Assembly: GCA_034409055.1 (NCBI GenBank)
Contig: DAOUMU010000245.1
Coordinates: forward strand, 1-8,375
Reading direction: 5' to 3'
Length of the DNA: 8,375 nucleotides
Source: DAOUMU01 sp034409055
GTDB lineage: Bacteria > Chloroflexota > Anaerolineae > 4572-78 > J111
Shown: positions 1 to 6,107 of the stretch, piece after piece
Position numbering within the stretch: position 1 is the first letter of the stretch
How the letters are laid out: each line of letters begins with the position of its first letter
The notes under the pieces: model-generated
The model's input: the letters and a program-made list of their open reading frames with translations, nothing else
What the model was told of the DNA's origin: nothing
The model's database searches: none
Program-made: the position numbers and the translations under genes

Positions 1-233
1 GCCGGGCAGGATTATGTAAATACATAGCTTATTTCCTGGTCGGCTTTGTGGCGTTGGGGGACTTTCGTTTCCCGGCTTTGTTTTACATAAAGTTGTTTAT
101 TATGTCATGCTATCGCAAAAGTCGAGTATCTTACTCGTTTGTGCGCTACCCCTTGAATATGGGTCTGTGTTGAGATATGACTTTTCCCCGGGTTGATGGA
201 CACAAAGATAATCGGTTGGGCAATGGATTATCT
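1..233. other. Noncoding upstream region with small palindromes
   Basis: No convincing reading frame is seen on either strand. The stretch is AT-rich compared with the genes. It holds a perfect 6-bp hairpin with a 3-base loop (CGAGTA at 123-128, TACTCG at 132-137) followed by GTTTGTG, which could be a weak terminator of a gene to the left. The 9-mer TTATGTAAA (12-20) recurs inverted as TTTACATAA (82-90), with a half copy TTATGT at 100-105. CGGCTTTGT occurs twice (41-49 and 74-82). None of these can be tied to a known regulator. Confidence 0.6.
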
Positions 234-236
234 TTG
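203..236. repeat. 11-bp inverted repeat overlapping the -35 box
   Basis: CAAAGATAATC (203-213) is matched perfectly by its reverse complement GATTATCTTTG (226-236) across a 12-base spacer. The right arm ends inside the TTGACA hexamer at 234-239. A protein dimer bound here would cover the -35 box or sit just upstream of RNA polymerase, so an operator or activator site is the simplest reading. It is unlike the palindrome at 274-287, so a second regulator would be needed. It could also be only an RNA/DNA hairpin; there is no U-tract to make it a terminator. Confidence 0.5.
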
Positions 237-263
237 ACAGTTCATGCCCATATATAGTATTAT
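234..263 (+). promoter_or_regulatory. Sigma70-type promoter of the cluster
   Basis: A perfect -35 box TTGACA (234-239) and a -10 box TATTAT (258-263) are separated by 18 bases. Transcription would start near 270. It is the best promoter match seen in the window and lies just ahead of the broken regulator and the kinase. It probably drives at least the genes up to the dehydrogenase ending at 4798. Start point and strength are inferred. Confidence 0.65.
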
Positions 264-273
264 GTTCTATAGA

Positions 274-287
274 CTTGTAATTACAAG
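274..287. promoter_or_regulatory. Perfect 14-bp palindrome, probable GntR operator
   Basis: CTTGTAATTACAAG reads the same on both strands. It lies about 11 bases after the -10 box and runs into the AGAGG ribosome site (286-290), where a bound repressor would block initiation or early elongation. GntR-family regulators, especially the HutC-like and AraR-like groups, bind short palindromes of the TTGTnnnnACAA kind, and the adjacent gene encodes a GntR DNA-binding domain. The assignment therefore rests on seen symmetry and position plus family knowledge; binding is not shown. Confidence 0.6.
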
Positions 288-339
288 AGGACAGGCTATA
301 TGATTGATGCTATTATTCCTGCTATCCTGTTATTGCAGG

Positions 340-561
340 ATGTCAACGTCGATGTTAAGCACCTCAGTTGATCGCAGCGATTATATCCCTTACTATATCC
401 AGGTAAAAAACGCACTACGTGCCCATATTGAGAGGGGGGGATGGCGGCCAGGTGATCAGCTTCCTGGCGAATCTGAACTTTGCCGACCTGTGCAATTAGC
501 TCACCTTCGTGGTTGTCTTCGACCAGTGGCGTCGCCGGCGTTTCTCCGGTTAAGTGTTTGA
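340..561 (+). pseudogene. Broken GntR-family transcriptional regulator (N-terminal fragment)
   Basis: The frame gives 73 residues from ATG 340. Residues 11-48 (DRSDYIPYYIQ... to ...GDQLPGESELC) match the first half of a GntR winged-helix domain: the I-P-Y-Y-x-Q-V start, the G-x-W-x-P-G-D-Q-L-P turn and the E-S-E-L opening of the recognition region. The usual continuation (gVSRtTVRqAL, then the wing and a sensor domain of about 150 residues) is absent. From about 484 the sequence is unrelated and stops at 561. GntR regulators are normally 230-250 residues, so this cannot work as one. The start is uncertain: ATG 307, 340 and 352 are all in frame and none has a well-spaced ribosome site. The good AGAGG at 286-290 serves ATG 300, in another frame with a stop at 369. 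A one-base slip near the start is therefore possible. It lies directly behind the promoter and operator and 16 bases ahead of the kinase, the place expected for the pathway's own repressor. Confidence 0.75.
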
Positions 562-577
562 TATTCGAGGAACAATC

Positions 578-2122
578 ATGAAAAAACAATATCTACTAGG
601 GGTTGATTTGGGAACCAGTTCAACTAAATCAGCGCTGTACACTACCGACGGTACGCTGGTGACCGAAGCCAGCGTGGAAGTGCCCATCTATTATCCTAAA
701 CCCGGTGTGGTTGAGCAAGAGAACGAAGATTTTTATCAAACGGCCGCCCAAACCGTTAACCAATGCATCCAGGCCAGCGGCATCGACCCCAAACAGGTGG
801 CGGCCATCTCTTTCGACAGCCAGATGGCCGGCATCGGTTCCATTGACGAGAATTTCAACCCGGCCACGCGCTTCGACTCCTGGCTGGACATGCGCTGCCA
901 ACCCTACATCGAGCAAATTGATAAACAGCACGGCGATCTGGTAACCCGCCTGACCGGCTGTCCGCCCACCTGCGACCACGGCCCTAAAATTGTGTGGTGG
1001 AAAGAAGAACGCCCCGAAGAGTATGCCAGGGTAGCCAAATTTGTGACCCCGGCCGGTTATGTAGCCGGCAAGATGGCCGGGCTCAAAGCCGAGCAGGCTT
1101 TTATGGATTACACCTTTATCCATTTCTCCGGCCTGAGCGATGCCCGGAATGGCCAGTGGTCCGCTGAACTGTGCGCTGCGCTGGGCGTAGACCAGCAAAA
1201 ACTACCGCAAATTGTGGAGCCCTGGCGGGCCGTTGGCGAAGTCACCGAGGTCGCGGCTAAAGATTTCGGACTGGCCGCGGGCACGGTGGTGGCCGCCGGC
1301 TGCGGTGATACTGCCGCCGGCGCTCTGGGCGCTGGCATTGTCAAGGCCGGCATGTTGTTCGATGTCGCCGGAACGGCCGCGGTACTGGCCGGCTGCACTG
1401 ATACATTCGTCGCCGATGAGAAAAACCGGACCTTGTTGACGATGCGCTCGGTTGTCCCCGGCCTGTGGAATCCGCTGGCCTATATTGCGGGCGGAGGGCT
1501 GGCCATACGCTGGTTCCGCGATCAGTTTTTCAACGCTCACAAAGGTAAAACGCAACAGGTTACGGACAAGATTTATGATGAGATGACGACCCTGGCCGCG
1601 ACCGTTCCCCCCGGCTCTGACGGGCTTTTCTTCTCACCCCATCTGGGAGGGCGGATTTGCCCAGCCACCCCGGAGATGCGGGGTTCCTGGCTTGGTTTTT
1701 CTTGGGGACACACCCAGGCTCACTTTGCCCGCTCCGTACTGGAAAGCGTGGCCTATGAATATGCCTACTACCTGAACATCCTACGCCAGCTTATTCCCGA
1801 TTTGGCCCTGTTCGAAGCTCGAGTAGTGGGGGGTGGGGCGGCCAGCCCGGTTTGGAATCAAATCAAGGCCGACGTGCTGGGCGTGCCGTATCAACCCTTA
1901 CAAGGCAACGAATTTGGCTCGTGGGGGAGCGCCATGATTGCCGGCAAAACAGCGGGCATTTTTGATAATCTGATTACAGTTGCTAGCGAACACGCTCGCC
2001 CGGCCAGTGCTCCGTTGTCGCCTGACCCGGATAACTATGCTACCTATCAGCCGTTGGTCGTCCAACATATTCAATGGCAATCAATGCTGAGTAGAGCCTT
2101 TGTTGTTCAATATCGAAACTAA
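578..2122 (+). CDS. FGGY-family carbohydrate kinase (xylulokinase-like)
   Basis: Predicted cytoplasmic ATP-dependent kinase that phosphorylates a sugar, ketose or polyol. The 514 residues are the normal length for the family. The N-terminal actin-like domain opens with the phosphate-1 motif DLGTSSTK (residues 10-17). D244 in GCGDTAAGALG is the expected catalytic base. The C-terminal domain carries the GGGAASPVWNQIKADVLG adenosine-site motif (418-435) and a final G-S-x-G-S-A-M-I-A-G segment. The start is ATG 578, seven bases after GAGG (567-570); an in-frame GTG at 554 lacks such a site. The xylulokinase sugar motif GQMHG is here DSQMAG (80-85), without the histidine, so the substrate should not be assumed to be xylulose. 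It is the first intact gene after the promoter and precedes a sugar isomerase, which supports an isomerise-then-phosphorylate step. Codon use is strongly GC-rich, unlike the isomerase. L-fuculose, L-ribulose or erythritol-type kinases are alternatives. Confidence 0.93.
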   Translation: MKKQYLLGVDLGTSSTKSALYTTDGTLVTEASVEVPIYYPKPGVVEQENEDFYQTAAQTVNQCIQASGIDPKQVAAISFDSQMAGIGSIDENFNPATRFDSWLDMRCQPYIEQIDKQHGDLVTRLTGCPPTCDHGPKIVWWKEERPEEYARVAKFVTPAGYVAGKMAGLKAEQAFMDYTFIHFSGLSDARNGQWSAELCAALGVDQQKLPQIVEPWRAVGEVTEVAAKDFGLAAGTVVAAGCGDTAAGALGAGIVKAGMLFDVAGTAAVLAGCTDTFVADEKNRTLLTMRSVVPGLWNPLAYIAGGGLAIRWFRDQFFNAHKGKTQQVTDKIYDEMTTLAATVPPGSDGLFFSPHLGGRICPATPEMRGSWLGFSWGHTQAHFARSVLESVAYEYAYYLNILRQLIPDLALFEARVVGGGAASPVWNQIKADVLGVPYQPLQGNEFGSWGSAMIAGKTAGIFDNLITVASEHARPASAPLSPDPDNYATYQPLVVQHIQWQSMLSRAFVVQYRN

Positions 2123-2130
2123 GCCAAAAA

Positions 2131-2151
2131 AAGGAGGGATATCCGAAAATG
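2131..2151 (+). promoter_or_regulatory. Orphan strong ribosome binding site and ATG
   Basis: AAGGAGGG (2131-2138) is a near-perfect Shine-Dalgarno sequence, properly spaced before ATG 2149. That ATG opens only seven codons (MFMGTQR) before TGA. The coding-like epimerase fragment follows one frame away, so this is most simply the start site of the lost gene. It may still cause futile initiation or couple ribosomes toward the isomerase start at 2378. Confidence 0.6.
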
Positions 2152-2152
2152 T

Positions 2153-2359
2153 TTATGGGAACCCAACGGTGACTATGAGTTTCCCCTGGTCAAAAATCGA
2201 CGTACCAATGAAATGCAAGACATCACCCGGGTCCTCCCTAAAGAAACTCGCTCGGTAGATGTGGTCTTTTTTAAAGAATTGGCCGAAGGGTGGTACGGGC
2301 TAACCAACCAACGATTGCGGGTAGGCTTTGGCATGAGTTGGGACAAAGAGTTGTTCAAA
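2153..2359 (+). pseudogene. Remnant of an aldose-epimerase-like (mutarotase-fold) gene
   Basis: An open stretch of 69 codons in the isomerase's frame lies upstream of that gene's own start. It reads like part of a folded enzyme (LWEPNGDYEFPLVKNRRTNE, then VDVVFFKELAEGWYGLTNQR, then LRVGFGMSWDKELFK). The E-G-W-Y-G-L-T-N pattern followed by G-F-G-M-S-W-D resembles the central strands of aldose 1-epimerase/galactose-mutarotase-like proteins often placed beside sugar catabolic genes. Such proteins are about 300 residues; the N-terminal part, the catalytic region and the C-terminus are missing. It stops abruptly at FK, just before the isomerase ribosome site. The family assignment is from memory of the pattern and is moderate; that it is a decayed gene is more secure. 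Confidence 0.55.
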
Positions 2360-2377
2360 ATCAGTGGAGAAAAATCT

Positions 2378-3691
2378 ATGAAAGCACGTCTGATTCCGGT
2401 TTATTTTCCCGGCAGGGATGATGAATTTGATAAGCAAGTGAATACGTTGAAAAGTTTACTGGCTGAAGAAGCGGAGTTGGTAGCACCTGTAGCCCTGGGT
2501 TCGCCCCTCCCTGAGGCTGACGCTGTGGTTTTTCCACAATTGTTGGGAGATGCCTACAGGCAAGTTGAGGATTTCAAGCAGCTTGAACTTCCGCTGCTTA
2601 TTATCACCTCTGAATTCGGTACCCTATCGATGTGGGATTGGGAGATTGCCAGTTACCTGAAATCTGAAGGGATCGAAACGATTGCCCCTTATAATCTGGA
2701 ACAAACCAAAAGAATCTGCCGGGCGCTGGATGTAAAAAGGGAACTACAACAGACAAAGTTTCTGGTGTTTCAAGATAATCCCGGTGACGGGTTTCAGGCC
2801 AGCATCTTTAAACGTTTTTACTGGTGGGAAGATGAATGCGCGCAACGCATGCTGAACAAGTTTGGCCTGACCATTGTAAAAAAAAGCTTTGAGGAACTGG
2901 GAGCAGAGGCCAAACGGATTTCTGACCGGGAGGCGGAAACGGTCTGGGAGAACTGGCGCTTAAGCACAGCGGGCGTCTCCCAGAAAGCGTTGAACAGTGC
3001 CATTAAACTCTATATTGCGCTAAAACGGATACTGGAAGAAGATGAGCATATCAAGGGCATAGGCATCAACTGTCTCAATGAGTCCCACTTTTCTGATACC
3101 ACTCCCTGTCTGGCCTGGAATATGCTTTACGCAGAGAAAGGATTGATTTGGGGTTGTGAAGCGGATACATTATCTATGCTCACAAAATATATCTTACATA
3201 AGTCTCTGGATGTACCGATTATGATGACCAATCTCTATCCATTTCTCCTGGGGCAGGCGGCGTTGAAGCATGAAAGGATAGAAAAATTCCCTGACGTAAC
3301 AGAACCCGAGAATCATATTTTGGCGGCTCATTGCGGTTATCTGGGGGTATTGCCGACCTCTTTTGCTACAGAATGGACCCTTAGGCCAAAAGTGCTGGCC
3401 ATTGTTGATGAAAATGCGACGGCGATAGACGCACGCTTGCCGATTGGCAACGTTACGCTGGCCAAGTTGGATCCCAGCCTCGATAAAATGACGGTGGTGG
3501 AAGGGAGTCTGAAAGATTACGCTCAATACCCCGGCTCCGATTGTTTAAACGGAGGCGTGATCAGCGTGCCAGATGGTCATAAATTAATGAGCACCCTTTC
3601 TTCTCACCACTACCTTTTAATGACCGGGCATAATCTGGCCGACATAAAAATGCTCTCTAAAATATTTGGCCTTGAAATTGAGGAGATTTAG
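2378..3691 (+). CDS. L-fucose/L-arabinose isomerase superfamily sugar isomerase
   Basis: Predicted cytoplasmic, metal-dependent isomerase converting an aldose to a ketose. It has 437 residues, shorter than FucI (about 590) and AraA (about 500) but usual for the family's unassigned members. The N-terminal half is Rossmann-like (MKARLIPVYFPGRDDEF at the start, ITSEFGTLSMWDWEI at 76-90). The C-terminal half holds the candidate metal site: E235 (LNESHFSDTTPCLAW), E261 and D263 (GCEADTLSML), H318 (AAHCGYLG) and the HHYLLMTGH block (410-418). The start is ATG 2378, seven bases after GGAGA (2366-2370). An upstream in-frame ATG at 2213 would prepend 55 residues from the epimerase remnant and has no ribosome site. 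By sampling, its GC content and codon use are clearly lower than in the kinase and the genes after 5025, and gene remnants lie on both sides, so it may have a separate origin. Substrate unknown; L-fucose, D-arabinose or a related aldose are candidates. Confidence 0.85.
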   Translation: MKARLIPVYFPGRDDEFDKQVNTLKSLLAEEAELVAPVALGSPLPEADAVVFPQLLGDAYRQVEDFKQLELPLLIITSEFGTLSMWDWEIASYLKSEGIETIAPYNLEQTKRICRALDVKRELQQTKFLVFQDNPGDGFQASIFKRFYWWEDECAQRMLNKFGLTIVKKSFEELGAEAKRISDREAETVWENWRLSTAGVSQKALNSAIKLYIALKRILEEDEHIKGIGINCLNESHFSDTTPCLAWNMLYAEKGLIWGCEADTLSMLTKYILHKSLDVPIMMTNLYPFLLGQAALKHERIEKFPDVTEPENHILAAHCGYLGVLPTSFATEWTLRPKVLAIVDENATAIDARLPIGNVTLAKLDPSLDKMTVVEGSLKDYAQYPGSDCLNGGVISVPDGHKLMSTLSSHHYLLMTGHNLADIKMLSKIFGLEIEEI

Positions 3692-3751
3692 TGGCATCAA
3701 ATAAAAGCCAACATGTTGGGGGTGCCTCAACTAACACAAACCAAAATCTAA
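3692..3751 (+). pseudogene. 60-bp remnant of a second FGGY kinase
   Basis: Directly after the isomerase stop and in its frame, the codons read WHQIKANMLGVPQLTQTKI and then TAA. Nine of the first twelve residues match WNQIKADVLGVP (residues 426-437) of the kinase at 578-2122. This is the conserved ATP-domain motif found near the C-terminus of FGGY kinases. Codons differ at most third positions, so it is not a recent copy of the upstream gene but a trace of an independent kinase. Everything else of that gene is gone. The next gene's ribosome site begins right after it. Confidence 0.7.
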
Positions 3752-3753
3752 AA

Positions 3754-3769
3754 AAGGAGGTAATGAATG
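3754..3769 (+). promoter_or_regulatory. Strong Shine-Dalgarno of the Gfo/Idh/MocA gene
   Basis: AAGGAGG (3754-3760) lies six bases before ATG 3767 and fixes that start. It resembles the orphan site at 2131-2138. Confidence 0.8.
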
Positions 3770-4798
3770 TCTAACTCAATACGTGTTTGCATAGTTGGGG
3801 CGGGCCGCGTTGGTAAACTACATACGGGCAACATCCAGCAGTTTGTGCCCAAGGCCGGGGTGGTCGCTCTGGTTGATCCCGCCCAACAGATGCTTGAAGA
3901 AACCGGCAATCAATTTGGTATAAATGACCGTTTTGCCTCACTAGAACAGGCCCTGGAAAAAACCGATTTTGATGCCGTCATCATTACCACCCCCACTTTC
4001 ACCCATCGGGATTTGGCGGTAATGGCCGGTGAGAACGGCAAGCACGTTTTTCTGGAAAAACCAATGGCGATGAATCTGCAAGAATGTGATGAGATCATCG
4101 CCGGAATCGAAGGAAAGGGGCTGGTGCTGCAACTTGGCTTTATGCGACGCTTTGAACCGGAATTTGTGGCCGCGGCCCAACGCATCCACGCCGGTGAGAT
4201 TGGCGAGCCGATGCTGATCAAATCACTGACCCACGGGCCGGGGTTGCCGCCGGCCTGGGCCAACGATCTTAAAACCTCCAACGGGATGTTGGCCGAGGTG
4301 AACAGCCACGACCTAGACTGTGTGCGCTGGTTAGTTGGATCCAATATTGACCGCATCTACGTGGAAACAGCCAACTTCAAAGGTGACGAACGAGGCGTAA
4401 CGACTGAACATTTCTATGACAACATGCTGGCCAACATCAAATTTGCGTCTGGCGCATTAGGGAATATTTCCGGTGTTTGTCCCTGCGACTATGGCTATGA
4501 CGCCAGGGTAGAAATTGTGGGCAGAAAAGGCATTATGCAAATTGGTTCGATGCAGGGGATGGACGTGGTCGTTTGTGTTGATCGTGAACAGGGATTGGTT
4601 ACGCCGATTTATAAACGCTGGCCCGAACGATTCAGATGGGGTTACATCTACGAGATGCAGCATTTCATTGAATGTGTCCAGACCGGACAACGGCCAAGTG
4701 TCACCAGCGAAGATGGCCGTTGGGCCGTGGCCGGGGTGCTGGCCGGGACCAAATCCTTCCTGGAAGAACGTCCGGTCTATCTTGATGAGGTTTTGTAG
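3767..4798 (+). CDS. Gfo/Idh/MocA-family NAD(P)-dependent dehydrogenase
   Basis: Predicted soluble oxidoreductase acting on a sugar, sugar acid or cyclitol hydroxyl; inositol 2-dehydrogenase is the best-known relative. The 343 residues are the usual length. The N-terminal Rossmann fold has VGAGRVGKLH (10-19), and D37 ends the second strand, which favours NAD over NADP. The family motif EKPMAMN is at 97-103, with K98 the expected catalytic lysine. The C-terminal domain has GMLAEVNSHDLDCVRWL (173-189), where H181 with D182 or D184 fills the role of the catalytic histidine motif. Spacing from the isomerase is short, so it is probably in the same transcript. An element of 153 bp now separates it from the zinc dehydrogenase, which was probably its direct neighbour. 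Aldose 1-dehydrogenases, levoglucosan dehydrogenase and inositol dehydrogenase share this fold, so the substrate is open. Confidence 0.92.
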   Translation: MSNSIRVCIVGAGRVGKLHTGNIQQFVPKAGVVALVDPAQQMLEETGNQFGINDRFASLEQALEKTDFDAVIITTPTFTHRDLAVMAGENGKHVFLEKPMAMNLQECDEIIAGIEGKGLVLQLGFMRRFEPEFVAAAQRIHAGEIGEPMLIKSLTHGPGLPPAWANDLKTSNGMLAEVNSHDLDCVRWLVGSNIDRIYVETANFKGDERGVTTEHFYDNMLANIKFASGALGNISGVCPCDYGYDARVEIVGRKGIMQIGSMQGMDVVVCVDREQGLVTPIYKRWPERFRWGYIYEMQHFIECVQTGQRPSVTSEDGRWAVAGVLAGTKSFLEERPVYLDEVL

Positions 4799-4855
4799 CT
4801 GAAAACACAGTTTGACGGTCGGCGGTCGAATTTATTTAAAAGATAAACGAGATTG

Positions 4856-4863
4856 GGTGATTT
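4856..4863. repeat. Left target-site duplication GGTGATTT
   Basis: This 8-bp sequence is repeated exactly at 5017-5024, immediately outside the other end of the element. In the uninterrupted ancestor this copy, as GGGTGATTT, would have sat directly before the ATG now at 5025 and served as its ribosome site. Confidence 0.75.
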
Positions 4864-5016
4864 TTCACTACCGGACAGTTTTGTGGAGAAACCCGGTTTT
4901 TCACGGTTAGAGCAAACAATTTGTGCTGAAAAGTCGTTTTTGTTTGCCAAGGATGATAAATTTCAAGCGAAAAAACCGGGTTTCTGAGCTTGTTATAAAA
5001 AGTGTCCGGTAGCAAA
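4864..5016. mobile_element. MITE-like nonautonomous element, 153 bp, nested inverted repeats
   Basis: The ends are imperfect 14-bp inverted repeats: TTCACTACCGGACA (4864-4877) and TGTCCGGTAGCAAA (5003-5016), which match at 12 of 14 positions including ten in a row. Two further arm pairs are nested inside. AGAAACCCGGTTTTT (4887-4901) pairs perfectly with AAAAACCGGGTTTCT (4971-4985), and GCAAACAA (4912-4919) with TTGTTTGC (4940-4947). The whole unit could fold into one long interrupted hairpin. It has no coding capacity. The exact 8-bp direct repeat on both sides marks it as a transposed insertion. Several IS families make 8-bp duplications, so the helper transposase is unknown. It sits between two genes likely to have been in one operon, where its RNA structure could affect readthrough. 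Confidence 0.8.
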
Positions 5017-5027
5017 GGTGATTTATG
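5014..5027 (+). repeat. Right target-site duplication doubling as Shine-Dalgarno
   Basis: AAAGGTGATTT precedes ATG 5025. The duplicated GGTGATTT (5017-5024) contains GGTGA, complementary to the 16S rRNA tail, so insertion recreated a ribosome site at the new gene border. The last three bases of the element (AAA, 5014-5016) improve the match slightly. Confidence 0.6.
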
Positions 5028-6083
5028 AACGGACAATTAATGCAAGCCGCCGTGTATCACGGCCCCAATGATTTACGAATAGAGGGGCGACCGATGCCGG
5101 TTATCGATCCGGATGAAGCTCTGCTAAAAGTGGTTAGCGCCGGCATCTGCGGCACCGATTTACGTATTTTGCATGGTGGTCACCGCCAATATCCCGACGG
5201 TACAGTGCGCATTCCGGGGCATGAAGTGGTGGGCGACATTGTCGAGGTTGGGGCCAACGTCAAGAGGGTGGAAGTAGGCCAACGGGTATTCGTAGCCCCA
5301 AATATGGGGTGCGGACAGTGCCGCCAATGCGTGAGCGGCCATAACAACCGCTGTGCCAAGTATGGGGCGATTGGCATTACTATGGACGGGGCGTTTGCCG
5401 AATATATGCGTATTCCGGCCGCAGCTATCAGGCAGGGCAATCTCATTGCCGTGGACCGCAGTACAGACCCGGCCGCCGCGGCCTTGATTGAACCGTTTGC
5501 TTGTGTTTTGCGCGGTCAAAATGGGGTGAACGTGCATCTGGGTGATGTGGTGCTGATTATCGGAGCGGGGCCAATCGGGGTGATGCACATTATGCTGGCT
5601 AAATTGCGTGGAGCAGCCAGAGTAATTGTCAGTGAGTTGATGGACACCCGCCTCCGACAGGCCCTGGAGGCCGGCGCGGATATGGCCGTTAATCCGAACA
5701 ATGATGATCTGGCCACCGTGGTGATGGAGGAAACCGGTGGCGAAGGCGCCGATGTGATTATCGTGGCTGCCCCGGCGCACGCGGCCCAGGAGAGCGCCCC
5801 GCACCTGGCCGCTATCGGCGGGCGAATCAACTTCTTCGGGGGACTGCCCAAGGACCGATCAACCATCAACTTCGATTCGAATATGGTTCACTACAAGGAA
5901 CTTTACGTTACCGGCACCACGGCATGCAGCACCGGCGACTGTTGTCAGGCCGCGGCCATTGTCAACTCCGGCCGGGTAGATTTAACGCCCATCGTGAGTG
6001 GCCGCTTCCCACTGCGAGATGTCGTACAAGCCTTTGCTCAGGCCGAAGACCGGACCTCGCTCAAAATCGTCATTGAACCATAA
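5025..6083 (+). CDS. Zinc-dependent medium-chain alcohol/polyol dehydrogenase
   Basis: Predicted cytoplasmic NAD-dependent dehydrogenase of the sorbitol/threonine dehydrogenase type, oxidising a secondary alcohol on a sugar, polyol or inosose. It has 352 residues, the normal length. Catalytic zinc ligands are visible: C42 in GICGTD, H66-E67 in PGHEVVG, and E156 in ALIEPFACVL. The structural zinc lobe is complete with C96, C99, C102 and C110 (GCGQCRQC...C). The cofactor fold has GAGPIG (180-185), and E204 at the end of the next strand favours NAD. The start is ATG 5025, next to the GGTGA ribosome site. The following gene begins 24 bases later in the same frame. Relatives include IolM of Thermotoga (scyllo-inosose dehydrogenase), L-iditol dehydrogenase and galactitol-phosphate dehydrogenase; which one applies cannot be read from the motifs. 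Confidence 0.93.
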   Translation: MNGQLMQAAVYHGPNDLRIEGRPMPVIDPDEALLKVVSAGICGTDLRILHGGHRQYPDGTVRIPGHEVVGDIVEVGANVKRVEVGQRVFVAPNMGCGQCRQCVSGHNNRCAKYGAIGITMDGAFAEYMRIPAAAIRQGNLIAVDRSTDPAAAALIEPFACVLRGQNGVNVHLGDVVLIIGAGPIGVMHIMLAKLRGAARVIVSELMDTRLRQALEAGADMAVNPNNDDLATVVMEETGGEGADVIIVAAPAHAAQESAPHLAAIGGRINFFGGLPKDRSTINFDSNMVHYKELYVTGTTACSTGDCCQAAAIVNSGRVDLTPIVSGRFPLRDVVQAFAQAEDRTSLKIVIEP

Positions 6084-6107
6084 GTTAGAAAAAGGGAACA
6101 GAAGGTA

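Noticed and set aside
56..73. Hairpin GGGGGAC/GTTTCCC as a terminator
   Set aside because: The stem needs two G-U pairs and is followed by GGCTTTG, not a clear U-tract.
300..371. Short open frame after a good ribosome site (AGAGG, ATG 300), possible leader peptide
   Set aside because: The 23-residue product has no run of regulatory codons and no terminator/antiterminator pair follows. It is more likely a displaced start of the broken regulator.
629..1198. Open frame of 189 codons on the minus strand
   Set aside because: It is antisense to the FGGY kinase and is a by-product of GC-rich codon use.
2149..2172. Seven-codon leader peptide MFMGTQR
   Set aside because: The neighbouring frame shows gene-like sequence, so a frameshifted gene start explains it better than a leader peptide.
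4887..4985. Intrinsic terminator after the Gfo/Idh/MocA gene
   Set aside because: The stems are long and widely spaced and no U-tract follows; terminal repeats and the direct 8-bp duplication point to a transposed element instead.
5160..5804. Open frame of 214 codons on the minus strand
   Set aside because: It lies wholly antisense to the zinc dehydrogenase, whose motifs are complete, and its translation has no recognisable domain.
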